A DNA stretch of 13,270 nucleotides from CAINVV01 sp964506325 (GTDB lineage: Bacteria > Bacteroidota > Bacteroidia > Bacteroidales > Prolixibacteraceae), in contig CAZDLO010000100.1 in the NCBI GenBank assembly GCA_964506325.1, positions 1 through 13,270 of the forward strand, given 5' to 3'. Position numbers and translations under genes: made by a program. Positions within the stretch are counted from its first letter, which is position 1, and every line of letters begins with the position of its first letter. The notes beneath the pieces are model-generated. The model saw only the letters and a list, made by a program, of their open reading frames with translations. It was not told where the DNA came from and ran no database searches. Below, in pieces: positions 1 to 8,152 of the stretch.

Positions 1-679
1 TATTTCCAGCACCCGCAATGATCTCTTTCGGAGTTCCGGCCAACACGTAGAATTCGGTGTTTGTACGGGAGCAGCCCGAGAAGGAGAGCTCTCCCTGGCT
101 GTTGGAGATCTGTCCGCCGTTCGTATTCACGACAATGCCGTAGCCGCTTGTTGTCCATATAAACGGAGCGCCTGATCCGCCTTGCGGGAATGCCTGGATG
201 GTTGATGTCTTGTTGCGGAGCAGTGTTCCGTCGTTGGAGTGGCTGCCATAGGTGTAAACTCCGTAAAAATTGTCTGCAGGGTCATGCGAAAAAGTAACGC
301 CTCCTGCCGGGTCAAACTTCCGGGCGGATACCAAAAGCTTTCCCTCTGTGTCATAAACAGATATCTGCAAGGTAGTTTTCGAGATTTTAACCTGCATGGC
401 AGCAGTGCGGAGCTCCACCTGTTCGCTGGTCTCCACGATGGTTGATTTTACCTTTCCCCATTGTGTATTTTCATCCACTACAGGGGTTCCGGGAGAATAC
501 CCTCCGTTTGGCCGGTAGTCCACCTTCAGGATATTGCCGGCGCAAAGTTCCACCGTACAGATATCCCTGCCGTATTTAAAAGACCATTTGTCCTTTTCGG
601 GGGGTGTAAATGAAAGAAGGCAAAAGAGCAGGGTTGAAATACCGGCAAGCCGTGCCAGGGATTTTAGACTTTTCATCAT
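1..679 (-). CDS. GH31-type alpha-glycosidase, N-terminal part (runs off window)
   Basis: This frame is open from an ATG-ATG pair at 679 to the left edge without a stop, so only about 226 N-terminal residues are visible. The first 25 residues form a signal peptide (MMKSLKS, then a hydrophobic stretch to LLSFT), so export is expected. The rest reads like the N-terminal beta-sandwich of GH31 enzymes (alpha-glucosidase/xylosidase group): a VVDENTQW segment, a KISKTTLQISVYD strand, FYGVYTYG, GAPFIWTTSGYGIVVNT and, near the edge, FYVLAGTPKEII. These match the usual GH31 order of substrate-shaping N-domain motifs before the TIM barrel. The catalytic aspartates lie outside the window, so substrate cannot be read. 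It starts 24 bp after the preceding gene and is probably the third gene of the glycosidase operon. The family call is from motif recognition. Confidence 0.72.
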   Translation of the reverse strand, partial: MMKSLKSLARLAGISTLLFCLLSFTPPEKDKWSFKYGRDICTVELCAGNILKVDYRPNGGYSPGTPVVDENTQWGKVKSTIVETSEQVELRTAAMQVKISKTTLQISVYDTEGKLLVSARKFDPAGGVTFSHDPADNFYGVYTYGSHSNDGTLLRNKTSTIQAFPQGGSGAPFIWTTSGYGIVVNTNGGQISNSQGELSFSGCSRTNTEFYVLAGTPKEIIAGAGN

Positions 680-703
680 TTTGTTGAATTTCAGTAAAGG
701 TTT

Positions 704-2833
704 TTATTGCTTTCCAATAAACTCTATTACCTCCAGCTCATTGGGTTGAAGAATTTTTGATTTTCCGTGCCAGTTTTTTGGGACCATAGCTTCAGATACA
801 AGACCTCCATCTTCATTGTAATGCCTGATCCTGTATTTGTCGGTCTGAGGGTTCATCCAGGGTGCCAGATTGACATCCAGTTCAATGCTTTTTGGGGTCG
901 GTGAGGTATTTATAAGTACCAGGATTGCCTTGTCCGGCAATGCATAGGCGCAAACTTGGGCGTCTGCTACAGGCTTGGACAACAGGCAATCACCCAGCAG
1001 GTTGCCATCCAGGAAATAGGGCAGGAACTGCTTTTTAAGTGCGGCGCACTGTTTGAGCGCTTTGCCCATGTCCGGATAACTGGATATATAATCGGAGCCA
1101 TTGGTGGATCCGGCTTTCCGGGGCATGATATTCATGTACAGGTTATCGGCGAAGGCTTTTTTCACCGCCAGGGGAGAGGAGCTTATGCAGCAATTGATAC
1201 GTGGCGACGGGAATGCACCGGTCAGGACTTTGCGATCCATGTACCCGTCCCAGTTCCAGGTATAGTCCAGGTAACCGGCATCCAGTTCAAAGTTCAGCAG
1301 CTCTTCGCCTGAGAAGGTGCTCTCAGGATCTTTCTTTTTGGCAATGTCTATGATCTGCTTCGCCAGGGAGATCATATTTGGCTCAGGATCATGGGTTGTG
1401 TAGAACTGATCCCAGCAAAACGAGGCAAGGCCCATGCCTGCCAGATGGGTGAGCCCGTCCAGTACGTCCGACTGCCAGCGTTTGTTGGTCGGACCCGCCT
1501 GGACGGTCGACATGTAAGTGGCATATCCCGGGTTCCGGAAGGGAATCAATTCTGTGTGGTAGGTCCACCCTTTGCTGCCGGTCACCTCCAGTCCGTAGCG
1601 GGGTGCAGTTTTGGAGTTTGCCTGGAGGACAGTGATGAAGGGCACCAGGTTTACGCCCAGCTTACGGCAGTCCACGGCGGCATCCGCCATTTCCTGCTCC
1701 GTCCCCAGGTGCGCAAAGGGTTTTGGCAGCGGAAGGGCAAAAGCCTCACACCAGGCCCAGATCACCATTTCATCCAGGCCGTTGTCTTTGCACTCTGCCG
1801 CTAGTTTGGGCAGATCACGAAAGGTGAAAATCGCGTCCTTCGGATCAGCAGGCTGGTACTGGCTCATGAATACACTGCGAAAGCCAATCCCTTCCCTTAC
1901 ATGTTTTGGCAGCGGATAATACCTGTGGCAGTTCTGTTTCACCCAGCGCTTGTAAGGGCCAATTCCGGCAGCCCAACCATGCCTGTGCGGAGTAAGCACC
2001 CACTCACCGCTTTGCCATATTTCATTCTTTTTTATCACGGTATCATTCAGGCACATCATCCGCAGTTTAGGTTCCAGTTCGGAAAGCTGCAGCCGGACAG
2101 GTACCTGGGGATCCCAACCCCAGCGTTTCGGGAACAGGCTGAAGCCACCGCTGAGACCGCCAAGATCCATCCACCGTACGATCATATCCTTGTTTCTCAT
2201 CATTCCGCTTCCTACATACTGAACCGAGTAGGAGGCAGCATCAATCATGTACGGGGTGCTCTCTTTGGTATCATCCCGGGCAAGGTCGAGGAATGGGAGA
2301 GTGGCAAAATTTCCTGTCCTGAAGTAAGTATTGTTGGCTCCCGCCACCGGCAGCAATCCATTGAAATCGGGAAAGATGACCTGTCGGACATCTGTTTCTG
2401 AAAAGTTGGAGATTTTGGCAGTCATGATGACGGACTGCCGGTCGGGATCAGCCGCAAGCTTTACCGCTGCGGTGACTTTCCCTGCCACATTGAAGCCCGG
2501 CCTGCTCATTCCCAGCTTGTCCAAGGAGATGACCACCGAATCGGGATAAATCCTAACCCGGGCATCCTGCGAATGGCGTGACCCCAGTCTAAGAACTTCA
2601 AATTCCTTCACAGGATAGGCCAGATCAAGCATGCCGGCTCCGCCTGCTTTTGATTCCAGGATGGTACCCGCACCCGGGTAACTCATTTTCAGGATACCCC
2701 CCGTATTTCCATCAATGACAAGGTGTAATCCGTTGAGAGTTGCTTCAAGGGGAGGTTTTACCACCTGTGATGCCAGGCAGGCAGGGGTAGAAATGATCAG
2801 CCATGCGATGGCAAGCCGGAGGAGGTTATTCAT
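704..2833 (-). CDS. Predicted exported TIM-barrel glycoside hydrolase-like protein (DUF6259-like)
   Basis: A 709-residue protein with an N-terminal signal peptide (about residues 1-21, ending ACLAS). A beta-rich N-terminal half, about residues 25-290, is followed by a likely (beta/alpha)8 region, about 310-600, and a short C-terminal beta domain ending ELEVIEF. In the barrel, FCWDQF (D475) and FSGEEL (E510/E511) sit at the ends of predicted strands and are the natural candidates for nucleophile and acid/base, by analogy with other TIM-barrel glycosidases. The layout resembles DUF6259 proteins, which are common in Bacteroidota carbohydrate loci and have no firmly assigned reaction that I know of. 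The start codon overlaps the end of the GH106 gene by 8 bp, so the two are probably translationally coupled. Substrate is unknown; context suggests a rhamnose-containing glycan. The hydrolase idea is firm only as inference. Confidence 0.7.
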   Translation of the reverse strand: MNNLLRLAIAWLIISTPACLASQVVKPPLEATLNGLHLVIDGNTGGILKMSYPGAGTILESKAGGAGMLDLAYPVKEFEVLRLGSRHSQDARVRIYPDSVVISLDKLGMSRPGFNVAGKVTAAVKLAADPDRQSVIMTAKISNFSETDVRQVIFPDFNGLLPVAGANNTYFRTGNFATLPFLDLARDDTKESTPYMIDAASYSVQYVGSGMMRNKDMIVRWMDLGGLSGGFSLFPKRWGWDPQVPVRLQLSELEPKLRMMCLNDTVIKKNEIWQSGEWVLTPHRHGWAAGIGPYKRWVKQNCHRYYPLPKHVREGIGFRSVFMSQYQPADPKDAIFTFRDLPKLAAECKDNGLDEMVIWAWCEAFALPLPKPFAHLGTEQEMADAAVDCRKLGVNLVPFITVLQANSKTAPRYGLEVTGSKGWTYHTELIPFRNPGYATYMSTVQAGPTNKRWQSDVLDGLTHLAGMGLASFCWDQFYTTHDPEPNMISLAKQIIDIAKKKDPESTFSGEELLNFELDAGYLDYTWNWDGYMDRKVLTGAFPSPRINCCISSSPLAVKKAFADNLYMNIMPRKAGSTNGSDYISSYPDMGKALKQCAALKKQFLPYFLDGNLLGDCLLSKPVADAQVCAYALPDKAILVLINTSPTPKSIELDVNLAPWMNPQTDKYRIRHYNEDGGLVSEAMVPKNWHGKSKILQPNELEVIEFIGKQ

Positions 2834-5783
2834 GGTTTGCTGTTGTTTGTTTCAGGTATACCGGACCCAGCATCCCTGATTCCTGAAGCGGGTCTTCCTT
2901 TTTCCAGAGCCGCCATGTCGTAAAGCTGTAGCGGCCGGTCGGACCAGGGGTTTCGTTGAGTATCCACCCGGGCCACACGCCGGATTTTAAAGTTCCGTTG
3001 GTATTGCGTTCGCTGTCTTCAGGCAGGAATTCATCGCCAATCTGCCGGTTTACCCATAGATTGACTACCTCGATCTTCAGGCTGTTCTCTCCTTCCTTGA
3101 GGTAGTTCGAGATATCGGTACAATAGGGAGGCTTCCATAAAATTCCGGCCTCGCTGCCGTTGACATACAGCTTTGCCATGGCATGGACTTTCCCAAGGTC
3201 AAGGTATAACCTGCTCCCCCCGGCCATTGCACCGGCAGGGATGTTGATATTACGTGAATAGGTGGCTGTTCCAGAGAAATAGTTCAGTTTTTTGACCGGG
3301 AGAAGGGTCCAGGATTTCAGCTCATTCAACACCATGAATGAAGAATCGGAATATTCCTCCGGGAATTGAAGTCTCCACGGGCCTTTTATTTCCGTTATCC
3401 CGGAAAATGTCAAAGGGAATGACTCGAAAGGCTTGTTGTCATTGCCTCCTGTTTTTTCCCGAGAAACCGCTTTGGCAGGGGTGAAGAGTACAAAGCCACT
3501 CCCTGAAGGGGGGAGGGTGATCCGGATGCTGACTGTTCCATCCTTTTTCATGCTGTAACATGGAATATCCCATGTACTTCCTGTTTCAGGGTCCCACCAT
3601 TGGGGACTTTTCCCGCTGACACGGAAAACGCAGTTGGCAGTAACAGCCGAATCAGCAGAGTTGGCAATGAAATAGTTATCCTTGTCGTTGATGGTTCTGT
3701 GTATGTACCTGATTTTCGTGTCTGAGACAAAGTCGGGCCTGATGCCAAGCCTTCCAAGGGCTTCTTCCGCTGATATATGCCGGAATACCTTCCCGGATCC
3801 GACTTTACGTTCTTTCCCGGATTGATTTCCCCAGAGTTCATTCACCAGTTTTTTCAGTCTGGCATCAGCCTCCGGGTAATCTGCCAGTCCGGGGGTTGAG
3901 GCAGGGGGTTCACCCAGCAACGATGCCCCGCTGGTTACCAGGTCGCGAATCCTGCGCAGCATGGGTACGGTCATGGTGCCGGTGTGGGTCAAAACCAGCA
4001 ATCTATGCCTGTTTCCGGCGCCATCCACCAGCATTCCGTTCTCCGTTTTTACCTTTAGGAAGGCATCCGGGCTGCATGCATCGAAATCGTAACCCTCAAT
4101 TTTCATTTTCCTGTAGCGGTAGATGGGCTCCTCCGGCTGCAGGTTCAGCACGTCGGCGACAAAGGTCCCCTGCCTGAGCAAATACTGGCAGCGTGCCAGG
4201 TAGGTGTGCCAGGGGAGGGTATATTCCCACCAGGTCTGGGTTCTTTCGTAATGAACCCCGAACGGACCCATGGAGATGCCCGGTTTAAGGTTTTTCCAGG
4301 GCTGCATGGCGTACCGGTGGATGACAAACTGATTGACCCCGTCACAGAAAAAGCGGTCGCCAACCGACTTCATGGTTGCCGGATGTTGCTGCCATTTTTC
4401 CTCTTCCGCGCAGGTGAAACTCTCAGCACCTACAATGGTTCGGTTGTTGAGATGCGCTGAGGATGCCACCCCTTTTACCTTGTCGGAGTACCAGTCGCCC
4501 CCGTTCTTTGTCCAGAATTCGCTCATAGGCAGGTCGGGATAGTTGGCTGCATCCAGGTCGTTGCCGATAGTATTGTATGGCTCCATGGAAAAAAGCAGTC
4601 CGTTTTTGTGGCACAGATCCCGCATCTCTGCCACATAGTTTTCCACCATCAGTTCTGAGATGGTTTTGCGGTAATCCCACAGGAAACGCTCAGTTTTCTG
4701 AAGATCCCCAACGATATTTCCGCACAGGACAGGAAGCCAGGGTATCAGGTTGTATCCACGCCGCATTCTGAACTCTTCCGGCATTTTCACGGTCCAGTTC
4801 TGCGCACCTACTTCCCAGCTGTCAATGTGGGCAGCAACCAGGGTTTTCCCGGCCTCCGGGCCAACAAGTTTCAGCAGGTTTTTCATCATCCCGTCAAAAT
4901 TTTTGCGCACTCCCTCTTTGCTGAGTTTATCGCACTCCGGCCCTTCGCTTTCGGGTGCGGAGGGTTTGTTGGTGGCCCCTGTGAAGGTATGGCCAAAACG
5001 GATAATGTTCCAGTTTCCTGGAGGAGCGTTCCACCTGAGATGACCCTGCCTGTCCATCATCCCTGAGATATCCCATATGTTATCCGGGGCCACAGCCGTT
5101 CCGGCAGGAAGAGTGTCCTTTTGCGGAGCGAACTGGTTAAATATCCCGCTTTTGGCAAACATGGCCTTCATGGCAAGATTCTCGATGGCACCCTTTGGCG
5201 AATTTTTCCGGCCTGCGATGGCTAAGACGGCGATATCCCTGTAAAAACCGCCATTGGAAGGAGGTGCAGGCAGTGCCAGGTCAGTTTCCCGGCCCCCGGT
5301 GACGGGTGTTTCACTGAAAACGACTGTTTGCATGGCCTCCTCAGGTTTTATCCAGGGTCCGCCGCTGCCTGTCCAACCGGCATCGTTGGTCATTGTAATT
5401 TCGAGTCCCAGCCGTTTCGCTTCCTGTACGGCGAAGTGAAACAGATCTTTCCATTGACTGTCCATAAAACGGCAGGGGCCGGCCGGTGTGCCATCCTGGA
5501 TTATTTTCAGGCTGATGTCCATGATCAGCACGCCACCAATGCCAACCCGTTGCATGGCCTCCAGGTCGGCAGTTATTCCCTTGCGGGAAATATTGCTGTT
5601 CACCCAGAACCAGTATACCCAGGGGCGGGCAGAGGAAGGAGGTGTGGCAAAATTTTTGCGGAGGATGTCAGAATCGCCTGTTCCCGCAGTGGTATTTGTC
5701 CGGGCTGTCAGCGTCGGTGACACTGTAAACAGAATAAGGCATAACAATATTTTCAGGAAGCGGCATTTCATAATTGGATGCAT
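2826..5783 (-). CDS. Exported alpha-L-rhamnosidase, GH106-type
   Basis: A 985-residue protein with a signal peptide (KCRFLKILLCLILF, cleavage probably near TLTA). Right after it comes the GH106 opening: PPSSARPWVYWFWVNSNIS (about 48-66), then GITADLEAMQRVGIGGVLIMDI. GH106 enzymes remove terminal alpha-L-rhamnose from pectic and other glycans by inversion. Candidate catalytic glutamates are E324 in HIDSWEVGAQNW and E454 in VGAESFTC. Their spacing (130) is close to that of the acid/base pair reported for the Bacteroides enzyme BT0986, quoted from memory. The C-terminus (about 800-960) carries a GH2-like jelly-roll sugar-binding domain (KLYVNGSEAGILWKPPY). Length is typical. An alternative start is M5 (5771), which gives a more usual signal peptide. 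It is the first gene of the minus-strand glycosidase operon. Rhamnosidase activity is inferred from the family. Confidence 0.88.
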   Translation of the reverse strand: MHPIMKCRFLKILLCLILFTVSPTLTARTNTTAGTGDSDILRKNFATPPSSARPWVYWFWVNSNISRKGITADLEAMQRVGIGGVLIMDISLKIIQDGTPAGPCRFMDSQWKDLFHFAVQEAKRLGLEITMTNDAGWTGSGGPWIKPEEAMQTVVFSETPVTGGRETDLALPAPPSNGGFYRDIAVLAIAGRKNSPKGAIENLAMKAMFAKSGIFNQFAPQKDTLPAGTAVAPDNIWDISGMMDRQGHLRWNAPPGNWNIIRFGHTFTGATNKPSAPESEGPECDKLSKEGVRKNFDGMMKNLLKLVGPEAGKTLVAAHIDSWEVGAQNWTVKMPEEFRMRRGYNLIPWLPVLCGNIVGDLQKTERFLWDYRKTISELMVENYVAEMRDLCHKNGLLFSMEPYNTIGNDLDAANYPDLPMSEFWTKNGGDWYSDKVKGVASSAHLNNRTIVGAESFTCAEEEKWQQHPATMKSVGDRFFCDGVNQFVIHRYAMQPWKNLKPGISMGPFGVHYERTQTWWEYTLPWHTYLARCQYLLRQGTFVADVLNLQPEEPIYRYRKMKIEGYDFDACSPDAFLKVKTENGMLVDGAGNRHRLLVLTHTGTMTVPMLRRIRDLVTSGASLLGEPPASTPGLADYPEADARLKKLVNELWGNQSGKERKVGSGKVFRHISAEEALGRLGIRPDFVSDTKIRYIHRTINDKDNYFIANSADSAVTANCVFRVSGKSPQWWDPETGSTWDIPCYSMKKDGTVSIRITLPPSGSGFVLFTPAKAVSREKTGGNDNKPFESFPLTFSGITEIKGPWRLQFPEEYSDSSFMVLNELKSWTLLPVKKLNYFSGTATYSRNINIPAGAMAGGSRLYLDLGKVHAMAKLYVNGSEAGILWKPPYCTDISNYLKEGENSLKIEVVNLWVNRQIGDEFLPEDSERNTNGTLKSGVWPGWILNETPGPTGRYSFTTWRLWKKEDPLQESGMLGPVYLKQTTANHE

Positions 5784-6088
5784 CAGACAGGGTTAGCAGT
5801 ATCAAATTTATCTTAATTATTCAATTCTGCTATCCTTCGGCTGAAATATAATAATGAAAACCTCCTGAACTGCCCTTCACAAAAAAGCAGGCCACAACCT
5901 TGAGGGTCCTTTGGGAAGATCCTGGTGTTCTGTTGTTTGGAATTGCACTTTGTCGTGGAATGCACTTATTACCGGCAGGCGGTAGCCGATTAAGGAGGGT
6001 AGGTACAGGCTGCAACCGGGTATTTTCCGGGATTAGCCATGGGAATAGCCCTTTCCGGGCAACCGGGCAGGTATGCTTAGGGTCTTGT
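5784..6088. other. Intergenic stretch, no gene seen
   Basis: These 305 bp lie between the glycosidase operon and the end of the TlpA-like gene. Short open frames exist on both strands, but none has a recognisable protein, a convincing start region or coding-like composition. The right half is GC-rich and contains the word CCCGGTTGC twice on the minus strand, without a clear stem plus T-run. I found no tRNA or other known RNA. Confidence 0.4.
5803..5810 (-). promoter_or_regulatory. Candidate -7 box (TAAATTTG) of the glycosidase operon
   Basis: Read on the minus strand this is TAAATTTG, an exact match to the Bacteroidota -7 consensus TAnnTTTG, 19 bp upstream of the first GH106 start codon. I see no convincing TTTG element at the -33 position. 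With transcription starting about 6-7 bp after the box the leader would be short, which fits better with translation starting at M5 (5771). Confidence 0.35.
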
Positions 6089-6607
6089 TTACCTGGTTTT
6101 TAAAACAGCAATAGCTTTCTCCAGTTCGGCTCCGTGAAGATTTTTTCCCAGGATGACCCCATTGCCGTCAATCAGCAGGTTGTAGGGCAATCCCTGGATG
6201 TCATAGGTTTTTGCAACCGGAGACCTCCAGAATTTCAGGTCGCTTACCTGTATCCAGTTGATTTTATTTTTGGTAACGAAATCTTCCCAAACGGGTTTTT
6301 TTGCGTCCAGTGAGACGCCGTAGATTTCAAAGCCTTTGCCTTTCGTGAAAGATGTATTTTTGTATTTGCGGTACAATCCGGCGAGTTCGGTTTGTTCTTC
6401 CACGCAGGGGGAACACCAGGTAGCCCAGAAATCGACCAGCACCATTTTCCCTTTGAACGAGGATAAGGCCACGGTATCTCCTTTTATGTCCGGAAGCTTG
6501 ATTTCAGGGGCTTTGTTGCCAATTTCAAGCCCTGACTTCTGGGCGGAGACCATAGACATGGTCCCGCTAATAAGCAGCAGGGCAGCGGATAACAACAGGA
6601 TTCTCAT
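6089..6607 (-). CDS. TlpA/ResA-like periplasmic thiol-disulfide oxidoreductase
   Basis: A 172-residue protein with a signal peptide (MRILLLSAALLLISG, cleavage probably after SAQ) and one thioredoxin fold of the AhpC/TSA-TlpA class. The N-terminal segment APEIKLPDIKGDTVALSSFKG is typical of this class. The redox site is WATWCSPC (C65, C68) and the cis-proline is P141 in QGLPYN. CSPC replaces the commoner CGPC or CPPC, which may shift its redox potential. It should reduce or exchange disulfides on exported partners, such as cytochrome maturation proteins or the neighbouring rhodanese-like protein; the partner is not visible in the sequence. It starts 19 bp after the rhodanese-like gene on the same strand, so the two probably form one operon driven from the divergent promoter region near 7215. 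Confidence 0.87.
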   Translation of the reverse strand: MRILLLSAALLLISGTMSMVSAQKSGLEIGNKAPEIKLPDIKGDTVALSSFKGKMVLVDFWATWCSPCVEEQTELAGLYRKYKNTSFTKGKGFEIYGVSLDAKKPVWEDFVTKNKINWIQVSDLKFWRSPVAKTYDIQGLPYNLLIDGNGVILGKNLHGAELEKAIAVLKTR

Positions 6608-6626
6608 AAAATGAATGTTTAAGGAT

Positions 6627-7079
6627 CTATTGGTTCATTGGGTATCCCTTGTCAATCCAGTCAACCTTGACGTTTTGCGGCAGGTTTAAGAGCTTGTAGT
6701 TGCTGAATTGCATGCTTTTCAGAAGGTCCATGGCAGGCCTGACATTCGGGCACCTGGAAAAAGGACAGCACCCGCAATAGACAACAATCTGTGAATTTTT
6801 TGGCAGTTTTTCCAGTTTCTGCTTCAAAAGATTCAGGTTTTCCTTCATCATGACAGGACCGATATCAACCGACCCTTTAACAATGGCATCCATGCCGATG
6901 CTGAAAATGATGGGTTGAGAAGTTTTGGGATTGTTTAGGGTCTTTGCCAGGTCGGCAGGGGCCAGCAACTGCTCCGGTGACCAGGGGTCACCTTGTCCGG
7001 GGGTATTGGTGAGACTAAAGGCATGAATTGATGCAGAAAGGCTGAATAAGAGAATGATAGCGGAAATTTTAGTTCTCAT
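6627..7079 (-). CDS. Exported rhodanese-like protein with a CxCC active loop
   Basis: A 150-residue protein with a signal peptide (MRTKISAIILLFSLSASIHA). The mature part starts with DPWSPEQLLAPADLAKTL, a usual rhodanese opening, and ends with NLPQNVKVDWIDKGYPM, a usual rhodanese end. The loop that holds the catalytic cysteine reads VVYCGCCPFSRCPNVRPA, with four cysteines (C102, C104, C105, C110). C102 follows the central strand as in normal rhodaneses, and the extra vicinal pair is unusual. Rhodaneses carry a persulfide on the loop cysteine and transfer sulfane sulfur; whether this one does so, or binds a thiophilic metal or metalloid, cannot be decided here. It is the first gene of the minus-strand unit with the TlpA-like protein, divergent from the thioredoxin operon. 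Confidence 0.8.
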   Translation of the reverse strand: MRTKISAIILLFSLSASIHAFSLTNTPGQGDPWSPEQLLAPADLAKTLNNPKTSQPIIFSIGMDAIVKGSVDIGPVMMKENLNLLKQKLEKLPKNSQIVVYCGCCPFSRCPNVRPAMDLLKSMQFSNYKLLNLPQNVKVDWIDKGYPMNQ

Positions 7080-7214
7080 GTGTTTATAATTTGTTTTTAA
7101 TTGACAATTTGAAATGAAGTTCTGTGAAGCAAACCGGAGCTAATGCACTTTTGTTTTAGTATTGAACGCGGCAGATAGCAGACCTTGTGCCTGTTTCACG
7201 GAAATTCCACCCTG

Positions 7215-7222
7215 CAAATGTA
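7215..7222 (-). promoter_or_regulatory. Candidate -7 box (TACATTTG) for the rhodanese/TlpA unit
   Basis: On the minus strand this reads TACATTTG, an exact TAnnTTTG match. Transcription from it would give a leader of about 130 nt before the start codon at 7079. The tandem GTGATA-N7-GATTTA sites begin 17 bp upstream of it but point the other way, so a shared regulator could touch both divergent promoters. Confidence 0.4.
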
Positions 7223-7239
7223 ATAAAAAAAATTAATAA

Positions 7240-7258
7240 GTGATATTAATGTGATTTA
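7240..7258 (+). promoter_or_regulatory. Putative operator, tandem copy 1 (GTGATA-N7-GATTTA)
   Basis: The 19-bp site is GTGATATTAATGTGATTTA. It is one of four copies of GTGATA-N7-GATTTA(G) in the window, two at each of two promoters. Inside it, the half-site GTGATW recurs with an 11-bp pitch (7240 and 7251). It matches the copy at 12406-12424 (opposite strand) at 17 of 19 positions. The protein that binds it is not known. Confidence 0.6.
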
Positions 7259-7259
7259 G

Positions 7260-7278
7260 GTGATACTATAGCGATTTA
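7260..7278 (+). promoter_or_regulatory. Putative operator, tandem copy 2 (GTGATA-N7-GATTTA)
   Basis: The site is GTGATACTATAGCGATTTA, exactly 20 bp after copy 1, with half-sites at 7260 and 7271. It ends 14 bp before the -7 box at 7293, so a bound protein would cover the -33 region. That position is usual for an activator that touches sigma factor. Confidence 0.6.
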
Positions 7279-7292
7279 TATTTATTCTTTTT

Positions 7293-7300
7293 TATCTTTG
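7293..7300 (+). promoter_or_regulatory. -7 box (TATCTTTG) of the plus-strand thiol operon
   Basis: Exact match to TAnnTTTG, 24 bp upstream of the start codon at 7325. There is no TTTG-like -33 element at the normal distance; the operator pair occupies that place, which suggests dependence on an activator. Confidence 0.6.
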
Positions 7301-7324
7301 CAGGGTAATTATTAATTAAAAATT

Positions 7325-7570
7325 ATGGAAAATAGTTGTAACGCAAAGCCAAGACCTAAAACAGTGAAGGAATTCTTTAAATCCTGGTATTTCTGGAAGC
7401 CGTTTATTGCTGTTTCCGCAGGTGGAATTCTTGGTTTTCTTTATTATTTCTACATCGGATGTACCTCCGGAACCTGTGCGATTGGCAGTAATCCATTCTC
7501 AAGTGTCATGATGGGAGGTCTGATGGGATACTTTTTGGTAAATAGTCCGTGTGCACGGGGCAATTGTTAG
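7325..7570 (+). CDS. Small cysteine-containing membrane protein, DUF6132-like
   Basis: An 81-residue protein with two predicted membrane helices, about residues 26-45 and 58-73. Between them lies a short loop, IGCTSGTCAIGSNP, with C46 and C51. The GCxSGTC...SNP pattern is what I associate with DUF6132, a small Bacteroidota family without a known function. Three further cysteines are near the termini (C5, C76, C81), giving five in 81 residues. The two loop cysteines could exchange electrons or sulfur across the inner membrane with the exported thioredoxin encoded next, but that is inference from position. It is the first gene of the plus-strand operon, directly behind the operator-bearing promoter. 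The start is the only ATG that fits the short A-rich leader. Confidence 0.82.
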   Translation: MENSCNAKPRPKTVKEFFKSWYFWKPFIAVSAGGILGFLYYFYIGCTSGTCAIGSNPFSSVMMGGLMGYFLVNSPCARGNC

Positions 7571-7611
7571 TCTTAGGAAACTGAAATTGAAACAATACGT
7601 AAGATAAAAAA

Positions 7612-8094
7612 ATGAGAAAACTATTCTATCCACTCGCAGTCGGGATGATAATGATCCTTGGCAACTGCAACGCAGGAAATCCTGCAAAGACCGTAAACAG
7701 CGAAACCTCCGGAGGTAAGGTGATTGTCATGACGAATGAAGTTTTCAAACTGAAAGTCTTCAATTATGACGTGAACAAATCCTGGAAATTCGAGGGAAAT
7801 CTGCCGGTTATCATCGATTTTTACGCCAACTGGTGTGGCCCTTGCAGGCAATTGTCGCCGCTTGTGGAAGAAATCGCAAAAAAATATGAAGGGAAGATAA
7901 TCGTCTATAAAGTTGATACAGACAAAGAATCTCAACTGGCACAAAGCATGGGAATATCCTCTTTGCCAACATTGCTCTTCATCCCGGTCAAAGGGCAGCC
8001 CCGTTCCACCCTGGGAGCAATTCCAAGGGAAACACTTGAGAAGGCGGTAAAGGAAGTACTTCTTGTCAACCAGGTGCAGGAGCAAAAGAAGTGA
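7612..8094 (+). CDS. Exported thioredoxin (CGPC), possibly a lipoprotein
   Basis: A 160-residue protein with an N-terminal hydrophobic signal (MRKLFYPLAVGMIMILGNC) and one classic thioredoxin domain (about 60-152): VIIDFYANWCGPCRQLSPL with C75 and C78, then VDTDKESQLAQSMGISSLPTL with cis-proline P119. The family reduces protein disulfides. Export puts it in the periplasm or on the inner or outer membrane. C19 could be lipidated, but Asn at the position before it is unusual for a lipobox, so plain cleavage is also possible. It lies 41 bp after the DUF6132-like gene and 58 bp before the DUF2892-like gene, in one operon. A reductant for it could come through the membrane proteins on either side; that is a guess from layout. 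Confidence 0.9.
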   Translation: MRKLFYPLAVGMIMILGNCNAGNPAKTVNSETSGGKVIVMTNEVFKLKVFNYDVNKSWKFEGNLPVIIDFYANWCGPCRQLSPLVEEIAKKYEGKIIVYKVDTDKESQLAQSMGISSLPTLLFIPVKGQPRSTLGAIPRETLEKAVKEVLLVNQVQEQKK

Positions 8095-8152
8095 AAATTG
8101 ACAGGCTTTTTTATATTAAATAATTTATAATCAATCACTTAAAACAATAATT

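Noticed and set aside
1901..2401. Plus-strand open frame of about 165 codons inside the DUF6259-like gene
   Set aside because: Shadow of the minus-strand gene; no start region or family similarity.
5830..6103. Short open frames on both strands in the gap after the TlpA-like gene
   Set aside because: No conserved-looking product, no leader, and they overlap each other on opposite strands.
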